This document shows, one piece after another, positions 18,669 through 30,155 of a stretch of DNA of 64,000 bases (the stretch's first letter is position 1; each line of letters begins with the position of its first letter). The translations under genes were made by a program, and so were the position numbers. The notes under the pieces are model-generated. The model searched no databases. It saw only the letters and a list, made by a program, of their open reading frames with translations, and had not been told where the DNA came from. The stretch lies in assembly GCA_905221605.1 (NCBI GenBank), contig CAJNDS010000424.1, positions 306,978 through 370,977 of the forward strand, given 5' to 3'. The DNA comes from Symbiodinium natans. Taxonomy: Eukaryota; Sar; Dinophyceae; Suessiales; Symbiodiniaceae.

Positions 18669-19864
18669 GCTTGAAAGGGCCTTCATTGGCCCAAACATGT
18701 GCGGCTCGCCAAGGGGCAGCTCCCACCACCCGCTTGGCGGCAGTGATTCGAGGCTGTCTTTGGGTTTAGGGTTTAGGGTTTGGGGGTTTGGGTTTTTTGG
18801 GCTTAGGGTTTAGGGTTTAGGGGTTAGGGTTCCGGGATTTTAAGGGGTTCAGGTTGAGGAGTTTAGGGGCTCAGGTTCGGGCGTGGGTTTAGAGGTTTAG
18901 GGGTCTAGGGGCCTAAAGTTTAAGGACTTAGGGGGCTTAGGGTCTTTAAGGTTTAGGTTGAGGCTTTAGGGGTTCTGGGTTCAGGGTTTAGAGGTTTAGG
19001 GTCTTTCTAGGGTTTGCTGCTAGGTTCGTGATGTGATGGTTTGAACCATTGAATTGATAGTGTATGGATAGGGCCTATGTGATACCCTAAGCCCTAAACT
19101 CCTAAACCTGAAGCCTTGAACCCTAAACCCTAAACCCTAAACCCTAAACCCTAAACCCTAAACCCTAAACCCTAAACCCTAAACCCTAAACCCTAAACCC
19201 TAAACCCTATTCATGGGTCGGAGTGTGCCAGGAACAGGCGCGGAGGCGTGGGCGCCCCAGGCAGCTGTCGTTTACGTACCTGGCATGTGGGTTTAAACCG
19301 GGTTTATGGTTTAGGGTTTAGGGTTTTTCGTCTAGGGTTTAGGGTTTAGGGTTTAGGGTTCAGGGTTTAGGGTTTAGGGTTTAGGGTTTAAGGGTGTAAT
19401 TCGGGCTTTCTGGGTCTAGGGTTGTTCCATCCCATTAAGGTCAGGTAGGTTTTTTGACCCAAGACTGCAAACTCTCCACGCTTGAGGCCTATGGCCTTCT
19501 TGGTCGAGTGCGGCGCCCGGTCTTTACTTTTTGGGTCTTTTTAGGCTTTAGGGCTTTTGGCTGTCAAGGGGTTAAGCTGCTACATGGTTCAGCTTTCAAG
19601 GGCTTAAGTTGGCGTAAGCGCTCCGGAGTTACCGGGCCTGCGGGTCAAAAACGGGTTTAAGCCCCTTTGACTTAGTGGTAGAGACTTGCAGTGTAAGCAG
19701 GCCATGCACAACCTTCTATGCGCTTGTTTGACTCAAAAGGCCCCCCGAAGCCCTAGACCCCCAGCCCGAAACCCTAGAAGGGGGAAGAGCCCTGAACCCT
19801 AAGCCCTAAACCCTAAACCCTACCAAAGAGGGTTCAATACACGAGTGTGTGGAGATGCCTGCAG

Positions 19865-19890
19865 GTACTGGCAGCTGGGACAGGAGCTCG
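19865..19890 (+). CDS. Candidate exon
   Basis: YWQLGQEL in one phase, between tgcAG and GTGGCA. Short and helical; low certainty. Confidence 0.3.
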
Positions 19891-20186
19891 GTGGCAACGC
19901 TGAAGCCTCAGCAAAAGCCATCTATATAGTTGCGTAGTATGCATGTGTCTGTATATTACACTATAGACGCGTATATATATATATATATATATATATACAT
20001 TTTAAAGAGAGATTATACAAACCCCGGCGGCCCCCCCTGCCCACCCCCCGCCCCCCCCCCCCTCCTCGGGGCCCCAAACCCAAAAGCCTAAACCCTAAAC
20101 CCTAAGCCCTAAACCCTATAGCCTATACCCTGAACCCTTACCCCTAAACCCTAAACCCTATAAACCCTAGCCTGAACCCCTTGCAG

Positions 20187-20240
20187 GTGAGGGAGGTGGC
20201 CGAAGCGGAGGCGCGCAGCCAGGCCCAGGCCGTTGTCGAG
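20187..20240 (+). CDS. Candidate exon, coiled-coil (GC donor)
   Basis: VREVAEAEARSQAQAVVE between ttgcAG and GCGCGG; 18 codons, phase 0. Typical Ala/Glu coiled coil. Confidence 0.55.
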
Positions 20241-20776
20241 GCGCGGAAGCCGAAACCCGAAACTTCGAAACCCTAAAGCCTAAACCCCAAACCTTAAACC
20301 CTAAACCCTAAACTCTAAACCCTAAACCCTAAGCCCTAGCAAATCCGCCCAAGCAAAGACCGATCCCTTGCACCTTGGACTTTGGGAGGCGTCCAGCTGC
20401 GAGGTCCTGCTCGACTTGGCAGCCGGGCGGATGTCTCCATTGGTCGTTTGGCCCCTGGTGAGCGACTGGAGTTTCAGGTTTGGGGTCTGCAGGGTTTAGG
20501 GTTTAGGGTTAGGGGAGTTGCGGGTTTCGGTTCAGGGCTTGTAGGGCTTGTAGAGCAGCCGTGCCTTGGTGTTTAAAGGCCAGCAGCCCTAAGCCCTAAG
20601 CCCTAAAGCCTAAACACTAAACCAAGGTGTTTCGGTCCTTGTGGAACTTCCTATGACGTGGGAGCTATGTATGTTTCGGGCACCCCCCCCCCCCCCCCCA
20701 AAAAAAAAAAAAAAATCAACGGGGCCGCAACCCCCGAACCCCAAACCCTAAAACCCTGCCCCCTTTTTCCTTAAAC

Positions 20777-20890
20777 CCTGGACGCTAAACCCTAAACCCT
20801 AAACCCTAAAACCCTAAACCCTAAACCCTAAACCCTAAACCCTAAACCCTAAACCCTAAACCCTAAAACCCTAAAACCCTAAAACCCTAA
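20777..20890 (-). repeat. CCCTAAA array with CCCTAAAA variants
   Basis: Clean seven-base units giving way to eight-base units at the right end, then poly-C. Confidence 0.9.
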
Positions 20891-21624
20891 GACCCTTACC
20901 CCCCCCCCCGCCCCCTTCCGCCCCCCCTATCCCCTTTCCCTCAAAACAGCGAGGCCATGGCTCGGCGGCGAGCTGGGTCCCGAGCGGATCTGCATCGCCT
21001 CACCTAGGGGCCCAGGGTGGTCCCTTCTGCGGTTTGGGCTTTAGAAAGGGTTTAGGGTTTAGGGTTTAGGGTTTCGGGTTTAGGGTTTAGGGTTTAGGGC
21101 TAGGTTTCCCCATGACAAGGTTCCCTCGTAGAAGCCCCTTGAACCAAGCATGGGAACCTTCTGTAATTTCCTATAGAGGCTCTTCTGGGATCGAGCTGTG
21201 AGGGCATTGCAGGATGCACAGGGTTCATATGATGGTTTACGGCTTAGGGCTTGGGGCTTAGGGCTTAGGGTTTAGGGATTCCTGGCTTTAGGTGCTTGTA
21301 AGGTTTAAGGTTGCACTTCTGACGGCGCAGCATCTATTTCAGAGTTCGAGGGCTCAAAGGTTCCAGAGTGTAGCAAGGGCTTTGTCTCAGCCCAAACCGC
21401 CTCAACCCCGAAACCCGGCAATCCTTGAAGCTCAAAACCTAAACTCCTAACCTAAGCCCCTGAAACCTCAAACCCTACGATCCCTAAACTTGCTAAACCT
21501 TAAGCCCCTGAAACCTCACACCCTACAATCCCCACACCCTCAACTCAAACCCTAAGCCCTAAACCCTAAAACCTAAACCCTAAACCTCAAACCCTAAACC
21601 CTATATACCCTAAACCCAGCCGAG

Positions 21625-21655
21625 GTGAAAGCCGCGGGTGATCTGCAAGCCGCCC
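21625..21655 (+). CDS. Candidate exon
   Basis: VKAAGDLQAA between ccgAG and GTCCAC. Possibly the next coiled-coil exon after 20187. Confidence 0.35.
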
Positions 21656-21728
21656 GTCCACTGGCGCCTTCACTCCGGCGCAGGGTTCCGAGCAGTCCTC
21701 ATTAGGGTCTAGGGTTTAGAATTTAGGG

Positions 21729-21880
21729 AGGCTACTTGGAGGTTCATGGCACTTCGTAACGCAACTATAACTGTGCTGGTAGCCAAATTATAGCCCTGTC
21801 AGGATACGTAAGGGGCTTATCTGCGGGTTATATCTACACGAAGAATGGGTTCCTAAGTACACTGAACCCCCCCAAGTACA
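21729..21880. mobile_element. Family H element
   Basis: CTTGGAGGTTCATGGCACTT ... AAGTACACTGAACCCCCCCA. Confidence 0.7.
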
Positions 21881-21910
21881 GGCCCCCCCAACACTAGAGC
21901 GAGCAGCTGA

Positions 21911-21934
21911 GCCGGCGCTGCTTCTCTGAGGTGC
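21911..21934 (+). CDS. Candidate exon
   Basis: LSRRCFSE between gcAG and GTGCGG. Very short. The frame stays open for a further 90 nt. Confidence 0.3.
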
Positions 21935-22149
21935 GGTCACCAAAGCGGTGGGCGAGTTCCAAGAAGGGCGAAGCTTTGTGTCCCGGTGGCCCGGCCGTTC
22001 ACGCTTCAGGGATGAATTCGGGGCGGTGTAGGGTTCAATTCGGGGGTTAGGGCTTCATTCGGGTGGTGTTTAGGGTTTTTTTTCGGAGGTTTAGGGTTTC
22101 ATTCGGGGGTTTAGGCTTTAAACTCGGGGGTTTAGGGTTTCATTCAGGG

Positions 22150-22840
22150 GTTTAGGGTTTTGGGTGTTAGGCTTTGCGAGGTTCGCGGGTTTAGGAGTCT
22201 TAGGAAATTACTTGGGGTCGAGGGATTGGGCTGAATCTCGCAGCGCCTATAGGGAGAAGCACGCTGACAGGACCATGGTGTGTGATCGCTACCTGTCACA
22301 CTGAAGGCACTGGCATGGCGCAGCATTTCTGCTCAGAAGCCTTGCACTGCATTCCTGCATTCTTCAGTTTGGTGTGACCCAGCGGCAATGCAAGCACTGA
22401 CCCAGGAGCTTTGCTGTCGGACCGGAGAGACCAGCCTGGTTCATCCCAGCCGGCAGATCAGTCGCACCACCTCGCCAGTCACTGGAGTCTGGCCGGTGTG
22501 GGGCCACACCACAGGAAGGCTCCTTTGTCATGATCATGGTTGTGTAACATCTTGCTTGCATGTTTTCGAGTGCTTAAACTCCATAAGGAAGAGAAATTTC
22601 GAATTTTTAACCCTGAACCCGAAACCCTGAACCCTGAACCCTAAACCCTAAACCTAATACTATCCCAACCATGAACTATAGGCTCCCCTTGGTGGGCGTG
22701 TTCGTGGCCCGCTTTTTCTGGAAGAGGCCACGGCCACGCAGCGTGTCAGCGGCCTCTGGCCAGCTGGCTAGGGGCATGGGATGCCAGGATGTGGAGCTTG
22801 CTGAGTTTCTAGCAAGGCTCTTAAAAGGGCCCTATAATAT
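22150..22840. other. Unique sequence upstream of the DTW exon
   Basis: Mostly repeat-free. The frame from 22671 (MNYRLPLVGVFVARFF) could be an upstream coding exon of the DTW gene, but no splice link was found. Confidence 0.3.
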
Positions 22841-22843
22841 ACG

Positions 22844-22932
22844 TATATATATATATATATACATATCACATATATATATATATATATACACATACATACA
22901 TACATACATACACACATACATACATACATACA

Positions 22933-22966
<34 letters not shown>

Positions 22967-23040
22967 CATATGTTTATACTTATTTACTTTTTATACATAT
23001 ATACCCTATGTATTCCCTTAAAGGGCCCTCTATGCGCATA

Positions 23041-23071
<31 letters not shown>

Positions 23072-23092
23072 AGATATAGATATATATATCCT
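22844..23092. repeat. AT, ACAT and GATATA microsatellites
   Basis: (TA)n, then (CATA)n at 22889-22960, then (TAGATA)n at 23050-23090, each beside a copy of a short 'ccctta-agggccct' motif. Lies just upstream of the DTW exon. Confidence 0.85.
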
Positions 23093-23181
23093 ATACAATC
23101 CCTTAAGGGATGTTTTGTATTTTGCCTTGTTGGGTATAAGAGGATCATATTCAAGAATCTTTTTGTTCGGAGGGTTTTCAG

Positions 23182-23842
23182 GGCCGTCCTAGGTTTGCTG
23201 ACAAAGGGGGAGGACGCGTTCTGCCGTCCAAGTGCGAGCGATGCGACAGGAAGCTGTGCCTGTGCCATGCCTTGCCGCACAGTCGACGAGATACAACCAC
23301 CCGCATCATGCTTTTTACCCACCCGAAAGAGAAGCGAAGAGCACTGGGCTCGGGCCCCTTGTTGCAGCTCTGTCTTCGGAACATCGCCGAAGTCGTTTGT
23401 AAAGAGTTCCCAGATCCCGAGGATGACGCCCAGCTGCACGAAAAGCTTTGCGAGGGTGGCCGCCGGCCTGTCCTCGTCTACCCGGGGCCAGATGCCATGG
23501 AGCTGGCGCCCGGGTGTCAGCCGCCGGCTTATGCCATGACCTTGATCCTCATCGACGCCCGATGGGACCAGGCCCGCATCATGCTGAATCGCTCGAGCTG
23601 GCTTCAAAATCTGCCTCGGATCACCCTCCCCAAGCTGGTGAGTCGCTACCGCTTCCGGCGGCAGCCGGAGCCCGGCTGCTTGTCTACTTTGGAGGCTGCG
23701 GCTGAGGCGCTCGGTGTCCTGGAGCCCAAGCGCGGGCTCCGGGAAGCTCTCTTGAAACCCTTTGATGAGATGATCCGGCTGCAGAGCCAGTTCCTTCCCA
23801 ACAAGGAAGACAAGAACCTGAGCCTCCTGAGCCTTGAACCAG
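23182..23842 (+). CDS. DTW-domain tRNA-uridine aminocarboxypropyltransferase (main exon)
   Basis: Enzymes of this family (bacterial TapT, human DTWD1/DTWD2) transfer the 3-amino-3-carboxypropyl group of S-adenosylmethionine to uridine in tRNA, making acp3U. Signatures in order: a Cys cluster CERCDRKLCLCHALP (23233-23277), then THPKEKRRA (23320s), LVYPGPDAMEL, LILIDARWDQARIML (the DTW position), YRFRRQPEPGCLSTLEAAAE, and the C-terminal LLKPFDEMIRLQSQF. The domain is complete and uninterrupted. No ATG lies upstream in frame before the stop at 23137, so the N-terminus is in an earlier exon; TTTTCAG just before 23182 is a plausible acceptor. A donor CAG/GTGAGG follows 23842. The frame stays open to 24063, but its end is telomere-repeat translation. 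The usual Thr of DxTW is Arg here (DARW). The 327-codon open frame on the opposite strand is a shadow. Confidence 0.85.
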
Positions 23843-24255
23843 GTGAGGAGGCCCCCAAAGAAAACGCCCACCCTCGGTGGAATCGACGGCGGAAGCGGAG
23901 GCACCGAAGGAGGTTGTTGAGTTCCAGGCGCGAGGGATCCGATGGTGGACCGGGGCCTGTCGGGCAAGAAAAAAGTGCGCGAAGGCCCTTTTTAGGGTTT
24001 AGGGTTTTGAGTTTAGTTTGGGGTTTAGGGTTTAGGGTTTGGGGTTTGGGGTTTAGGGTTTAGTGCGCAGAGGGGGTGGGCTGAGCTCGTCCCATGCCCC
24101 TCAATTACGCCCAGATTCCGTAGCCAGTACCACACTTGGCATGGCACCTCCTTGTTCAACGGCCCTCGCGCAGGCGGCAGGCTATTAGTCATTATCTTTA
24201 CACATCCTTCCCGATAGCTGCACTCCATTGAGCCTTAAAGGTTAGATCAAGTTAC

Positions 24256-24367
24256 TGTAGGGGTCGGAGCAATTACTAGTAGTGTATTCCCTTAATTATG
24301 GCCTCTTTATAATTTTACTATACATAACACCCGAAACCCTATTCTGATTCTTAAGGCCCCTATAGTA
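24256..24367. mobile_element. Family I element
   Basis: TAGGGGTCGGAGCAATTACT ... ACCCTATTCTGATTCTTAAG, GGCCCCTATAG. Confidence 0.7.
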
Positions 24368-25283
24368 GCCCTGAATCCTAAACAGGTCCCAAACCCCAAA
24401 CCCAAAACCCTTTTGCACACAGGGATCCCAAATCCGAAGCCCAACGCATGGGCAGCTCCTTGGCATGCTGGGCCGAGGACGTCGCAGGCGACGTCCTCGC
24501 ATGGTTTCTGGATGCCCGACCACGCCTCCTCGACGTGCGTCCCGGGTCCTGGCTTTGGGGTTCGAGGTTTGGGGGGTCGGTAGATGTAAGATAATGGCCT
24601 TTTTTGTTGTTTAATGGGTTTCGGGCCATTTTTTGTTACCTACTTCGGGGGTCCAGGTAGGGCTTGGGATTTCGTAGGCTACTGGTCTTTGCGTGCTTCG
24701 CGCTGATTGAAGTTCCAGCAGCCTGATGGTCGACCGAAGGTTAAAGCCCCTGCCATGTAAGTGTACCTGAAGAGAAGGAACAACCCTAAACCCTGAACCA
24801 CGATTTAGGCAAGCCCTTTCCTTCCCCTTTCTTGGGAGTATAGAAGGGTTCCTCTCGATATCAGGCCCGAAACCTTGGACCTAAAGGGCCCTGCATCTCT
24901 GGTTCATGCAAGGGTTACGGCTCCTTCGTAATAAGATACCACAATATACCACATCTTGAACCCGAAACCCTAAACCGTACACGAAACCAAACGGTCTAAG
25001 TCCTATGTTCCACCCACTAAGCCCTCAACTCCCTAAACCCTAAACCCTAAACCCTAAACCCTAAACCCTAAACCCTATACCATGGCTCTGAGAACAAAGG
25101 GGATCCTGGTGAGGATCGCCGGCCTAAGCCTAGCAACCGTGGGGGGAACCCACAATCTAGCCCTTAATATGGTCCGTTGCCCCCGCTTTCAAGGGCTCTC
25201 AAGTATATGAGCCCTTGGGTTTTTTAGGGTATACAAGGGGGTCCCTTTCAAGGGCCCATCTTAAGGGGCCATGAAAATATAAC

Positions 25284-25400
25284 CCTACTGTCACCCCCAA
25301 AAGAAGCCAAAAGCCTACTGTAACCCGAAAAGACGCCAAAAGCCTACTGCAACCCCAAAAGAAGCCAAAACCCTACAATAACTCCAAAAGAAGCCAAATC
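25284..25400. repeat. 29-30-bp tandem repeat, four copies
   Basis: Unit begins cctactgtaaccc and ends gaagccaaaag; the four copies diverge by a few bases. Confidence 0.75.
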
Positions 25401-26175
25401 AACCCTAAACCCTAAACCCTAAACCCTCAACCCTAAACCCTAAACCCTCAACCCTCAGCAACTGTCGGGTTGCCAAGAGCTTCAGGTGCTTTGTGGCCGC
25501 GCATGGTGCGCGCCCAGGTTCAGCATTTAAGGGCTTCAGGCTTCCCTACATTTAGGGTTTAGGGTTTCGGGTTTAGGGTTTAGGGTTTCGCTACATGAGC
25601 TACTACACCCTACAACCCCTTAAACAGGCCCTTCGTAGGGTTGGTTGGGGGGGAGCATAAGGCCCAATAGCCCATGCTGGTCTGGTGTTTCTTAGGGTGT
25701 TTCTCGGGTCTAGGGATTCAACGGCATCTATCGAGTTTAGGGTTTAGGGTTTAGGGTTTAGGGTATGGAGGTATGGAGGTTGCAGGGAAGGGGTGCCCTG
25801 TTTTTTTGTTCTGGAGAACCTCGTTTAGGGAGGGTGGATCGCTTCAAGCCCTCAACCCTAAACCCTAAACCCTGAACCCTGAACCCTGAACCCTGAACCC
25901 TAAACCCTAAACCCTAAACCCGAATCCGCTTCATGGCTGAGTGGCTTCCGTGGATGCACCGGTGCATAAGGATGCCAATGTTCCGACATAGACACCACTG
26001 CCGCCACGCCCTCGGCTGACAAGGGCATTGAGAACCATAGGGTTTCGGGTTTAGGGTTGGGGGTTACGGTTTACGGCTTCACAGGATGCGCTATTCGACC
26101 ATAGAGGGCGGCCTGCATGGGGTTCACTATGGTTATCAGAATTATGCCCTGTCATAATCCCCATCAGAATATAGG

Positions 26176-26262
26176 GGTCGGAGTAAATACCAGTAGTATT
26201 CCCTCATGGTCCCTTTATCATGCTAGTCATGGCCCCCAAGACCCTTATTCGAACCATCCACG
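26176..26262. mobile_element. Family I element, right end lost
   Basis: TATAGGGGTCGGAGTAAATA then ATTCCCTCATGGTCCC. Confidence 0.55.
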
Positions 26263-26289
26263 CGCCTATATCGGCCCATATCGGGTGTG

Positions 26290-26366
26290 ACAACCTTGGG
26301 GACCAAAGGAACCCTAAAATCGGGGTCATATATCCCATACTAAAATAATCTATGAAGGTATTTGAA
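26290..26366. mobile_element. Family J element, opposite layout, partial
   Basis: CCTTGGGGACCAAAGGAACC, then CTAAAATCGGGGTCATATAT, CTATGAAGGTATTTGAACC. Confidence 0.5.
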
Positions 26367-26467
26367 CCCTAAACCCTAAACCCTAAACCCTAAACCCTAG
26401 ACCCTAGACCCTAAACCCTAAACCCTAAACCCTAACCCTCTTTAGGGTTCATGTGGTCCACAAAGAA

Positions 26468-26550
26468 GGTGCCTGCGGCTCCCTGGTCTGCGGCCAGTGC
26501 TCCTTTTGCACGAGCGGCCGGAACAGTCGGCGCTGCTTGCCCTCCTCTCA
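26468..26550 (+). CDS. Candidate exon, Cys-rich zinc-finger-like
   Basis: ACGSLVCGQCSFCTSGRNSR then RC. C-x4-C-x2-C-x2-C with a further Cys. Follows aagAAG. No family named. Confidence 0.45.
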
Positions 26551-26564
26551 GCCAGATGGGGTTA

Positions 26565-27170
26565 TAGGGGTTAGGGTTTAGGGTTTATAGAGTTAGAGTT
26601 CAGGGTTTACAGGGTTTATGGGGTTTATGGGGTTTATGGGTTTAGGGTTTAGGGTTTTAGGGTTTACAGGGTTTGGTTCCAAAGTTTGGGGTTTATAGGG
26701 TTTAGTTAGGGCAAGCAGCGCTTTGTGCCAGGTTCTTGGACTAGCTGTTAGCCGCAAAGCTGAGAAATTGGCCTAAGCCCAAAATCCACTGAGGAGGTGT
26801 CAGGTGGACTCCTCTGTGCAGCCTGGCGCTGAGAAGCCCTGCTGTGTAGGTGTTAGGGTGCAGGGTCGAGGGTTTATAGGGTGTATAGGGTCTAGAGGGT
26901 TTTGTAGGGTGTATAGGGTCTATAGGGTTTTGTAGGGTCTGTAGGGTTTGGAGGGTTCAGAGGGTCTAGGGCTTGTAGGGTGTACAGGGTTTACAGGTGT
27001 GTAGGGTTTGTAGGGTTTGTAGGGTCTATAGGGTAATAGTGTGTAGGGTTTGTAGGGTTTACAGGTTTTGTAGGGTCTATAGGGTTTGTAGGGTGTACAG
27101 GGTTCATAGGGTTTGTAGGGTCTGTGGGGTTTATAGGGTCTACAGGTTTAATTATAGGGGTTTATAGGGC
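26565..27170. repeat. Degenerate TTTATAGGG/TGTAGGGTT array
   Basis: Long run of 8-10 nt variants (gggtttatagggt, ggtttgtagggtc), a drifted telomere-like array unlike the clean TTTAGGG runs. Confidence 0.7.
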
Positions 27171-27399
27171 TTAGGGCAATCATCAGAAAAGGGCTGCAAT
27201 CATAACATGTGTTCGTATAGATGAATCATCCTAATTACGAATGACAAGAGCAGTGGCGGCAGAAATAAACCCTAAACCCAAAACCCCAAAACGCAACGGG
27301 GTGGATCTCAAGATTGCCTTCACTGGAGCAGGACGCCCTTGAAACAAGGAGCCAAAATGAGACCCTCATTTAGTTTTGGGAAGCCTAAGCCCTAAACCC

Positions 27400-27859
27400 G
27401 AATTGTTATATATATATATATTATCTCTCTCTCGTTTATTTATATCTTCATTCATTTATATCTTTAAGTATTTATTTTATGTTTACTTGTTTCTTTGTTT
27501 TACTTATTTATGTATTTATTTACTTATTGCTTGACTCGTTTTTGTTTATATATTTGTATTTATATTTATAGTCTAAGACATTTATATTTATATTTCATGT
27601 TATACGATTGTCTTATATTTATGGATTCCTATATGCATATACCGCATAAGTAAACAACTACAATGTTTCTATACGAAACATGTATATCTACATGCAACTT
27701 CATACGTTTATATACCTAGACATCAGAATTACAGTAAGCCAATGGTGCAGGTGGAATAGCAGCATTGCCAGCATGAGCTCCGTCGGTATGTCAGTGCAGT
27801 CCTCAGTCTTGCACCGGAATCATGCACAAGGGGATTGAAATCTAAATCCCCCTCCCCCC

Positions 27860-27895
<36 letters not shown>

Positions 27896-27990
27896 TTCCC
27901 CTTCCCGACGCCCCCTCCTCCAAACCTCTTCAATCGCAAGAGATCTCAAGTGCCCCCCCCCTCCGGGTGTTTGCGATATCTCGACGGTAC
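27400..27990. other. AT-rich then poly-C region before the kinase
   Basis: TTTA/TTTATATT-rich sequence (27400-27720) followed by the poly-C tract. No coding signal. May contain the kinase promoter, but no motif is recognisable. Confidence 0.4.
27857..27895. repeat. Poly-C tract, about 38 bases
   Basis: Longest of many C runs (others at 15056, 58747, 61057, 63555). Sits just upstream of the kinase island. Length in the read may be unreliable. Confidence 0.85.
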
Positions 27991-28003
27991 CTGAAGAGCT
28001 GTG

Positions 28004-28011
28004 TTGGCTCA
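28004..28011 (+). other. Possible relict of a spliced leader upstream of the kinase
   Basis: TTGGCTCA followed by G matches the 3' part of the dinoflagellate spliced leader (..TTTTGGCTCAAG) and lies 83 bp before the kinase ATG. Eight bases is weak. It would fit a retroposed mRNA, as does the lack of introns. Confidence 0.2.
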
Positions 28012-28093
28012 GCACAGGTCGGGTTGCTACAAAGCAGGTCGAAAGCCCATCAGCCCTGTGCCGTTCGTTGCTCGTGACACTTCCGAACACGGA

Positions 28094-29656
28094 ATGAGTC
28101 ATCCAGCGAGAAATGCATCAGCCAACCTTTCTGAGGAAAGCTCCCGAAACGCCAAGAAGCCTGGATTGCCCGAGTTCCTCGCTATGCTGGACTGCCAGGA
28201 TGATGCCGCCCGACGAGTAGCAGCCCTCGAGTCCCTCGGCCACATTGTCTTTGAGGCGACTGATGGGAATGAGGCTGGAATGATCCTCCGCAAGGTCATC
28301 TTGATGCTCAAGGACCCTGTTTGGGCTGTCAAGTGAGCTGCAGTCCGATTGCTCTCTGAGCTAGGCCCACGACTCGGCCACGAGACAGTGGAGAGGCTGA
28401 ACCGCCTGCTCTTTCACCCTGACCCTGTGGTACAGATCATGATTGGCTTTGTGCTGAAGCATGTGGAGGGTGCCGAGGCCTACTGCCAGCAAATCTGGGG
28501 TGACCGGTCGACAGCCGAAGCTGCTGTGAGTCATCAAGGACGACTTCTTGAGTTTCTCGATGCAAGCTTCAAGGGCGACCGAGAGATTGTCCTGGCGGCC
28601 GTGAAGCAGGACGGGGAAGCATTGAAGTATGCGGAGCCGTGCTTGTGTGACGATGAAGAGATCGTGCTCGCCGCAGTCGCCCAGAGTGAATCAGCGGTTC
28701 ACTTTGCTAGCCAGAAGATCATTGCGAGACATGCGGGTCTCTGCGCGCTGCATGAGGGACGAGGACGCTGCTTGTGTGGCGACTATGTGATGATCGAACG
28801 CATAGGCCAGGGTGCCTTCGGCGAGGTCACGAAAGCCGAGCACATCAGCACCAAGCAGGTCGTGGCCATTAAGAAAGTGTCCTATGACCCCGAGGTGTTT
28901 GGGGACGGTGTGCCAACCTTCGCAGTGCGGGAGGTGTCACTGCTGCGCAGGTTCAAGCATCCCAACGTTGTGCAGCTGCTCGATGTGCATGTGGGCCGTG
29001 ACGAGATTCGGATGGTCTTCGAGCTTCATCCGGCTGACCTCCGTATGGTCTTGAAGAGGAGTTCCGGGCGCATGTCGATTGAGCACGTTAGGCAATACTC
29101 CGCGGACATCTTAGAAGGCCTTTATGCGTGCCACACCAACCAGCTTCTTCACCGCGACATAAAGCCTCAGAACATTCTCCTCAGCGCCGACGGCATCCTG
29201 AAGATAGCAGACTTTGGCCTGGCGCGCGTGAGCAATCAGCAGCAACCGTTGACGCTGGAAGTGGTGACGCTTTGGTACAGGAGTCCAGAGCTCCTCCTTG
29301 GCGCAACTCGCTATGGATTTGAAGTGGACTGTTGGTCAGCCGGCTGTGTGATCGCAGAGATGTGCACCGGCCGCCCGTTGTTCCCAGGAGGCGCTCAAAT
29401 TGATACTTTGCTTCAGATCTTTCAGCTGCTGGGAACGCCGTCATGTACGAATTGGCCACAGGGTACGCAGCTCCAGCATTTCAGAGACAGGTACCCAAAA
29501 TGGGCAGGGACAGGACTAAGACCCATTCTCGACGTGCGACCAGAGCTTCACGCTCATGAAGGGCATGAACTCCTCAGCGGCCTGCTTTGCCTGCAGCCTG
29601 ACCAGCGTCTCTCATCAAGACAAGCACGCCGGCATGAATTCTGCAGGCAAGATTGA
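28094..29656 (+). CDS. CDK-like protein kinase with HEAT-like and DUF4116-like repeats; in-frame TGA
   Basis: A CMGC-type Ser/Thr kinase in one uninterrupted exon. From ATG 28094 the frame reads a HEAT-like helical repeat (ARRVAALESLGHIVF, then a second after the stop: AAVRLLSELGP). It meets a TGA at 28334 and continues in the same frame to a TGA at 29654. After the stop come two DUF4116-like repeats (EIVLAAVKQDGEALKYA and EIVLAAVAQSESAVHFAS), then the kinase: glycine loop GQGAFGEV, VAIKK, a PSTAIRE-like helix PTFAVREVSLLRRFKH, HRDIKPQN, DFG, and activation segment TLEVVTLWYRSPELLLG. All catalytic residues are present. CDK inhibitory Thr14/Tyr15 are Ala/Phe. Translation could start at ATG 28439 and still give DUF4116-like plus kinase. 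The TGA is one base from CGA (Arg). It is a young nonsense allele, a read-through site or a sequence error. Confidence 0.85.
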
Positions 29657-30155
29657 TTCCATGAGCCTGTGGCCCAGATTGCGCATGGAGCCAGACGTAG
29701 GGGAAGGTTGAATGGTTGTAGGGAGTCGCCACAGAGTTGTCTACGCAGTTCTTGCAGCACAGAGTTCTTTTTAAGAGCTTTCAGGGGTCAGGATGAATTG
29801 AGGCTGTTTTGGGATGCTGTGGCTCTGGACCGGCACTATCTGGAATGCTGCTCAGTGCCTGCTCGGAGAAGAGCTTCGTAGGTCGTGGGTTTAGGGTTTA
29901 GGGTTTAGGGTTTCGGGTTTAGGGTTAGAGGGCGCCCAGAGCCCCACTCAAGTAGTTTCGAGTCTTGTGTGCTCTCGGCCTGGCTGCCAAGCTTGCAGAA
30001 GCTGGCGAAGAGTAATATTCTAAGGATCCTTGTACCTATCTCTATATCCACCTTGGCATTCGCACGAGACCGACAAGAATGTCCTTGAAGGTTCATGGAT
30101 ACTGGTCAAGTAGTCAAGTAGGGTTCCGTATGAAGTTGGCGTACATGGTTGCTCA

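Noticed and set aside
22984-23967. 327-codon open frame on the minus strand
   Set aside because: It is antisense to the DTW exon, which has full family motifs on the plus strand; its end reads through microsatellites (Tyr-Leu repeats).
25284-25400. CRISPR-like array
   Set aside because: Units are adjacent without unique spacers, and the genome is clearly eukaryotic.
28334-28336. TGA as selenocysteine codon in the kinase
   Set aside because: The position is in a HEAT-like helix with no catalytic role and no nearby hairpin is evident; the change from CGA is simpler. Cannot be fully excluded.
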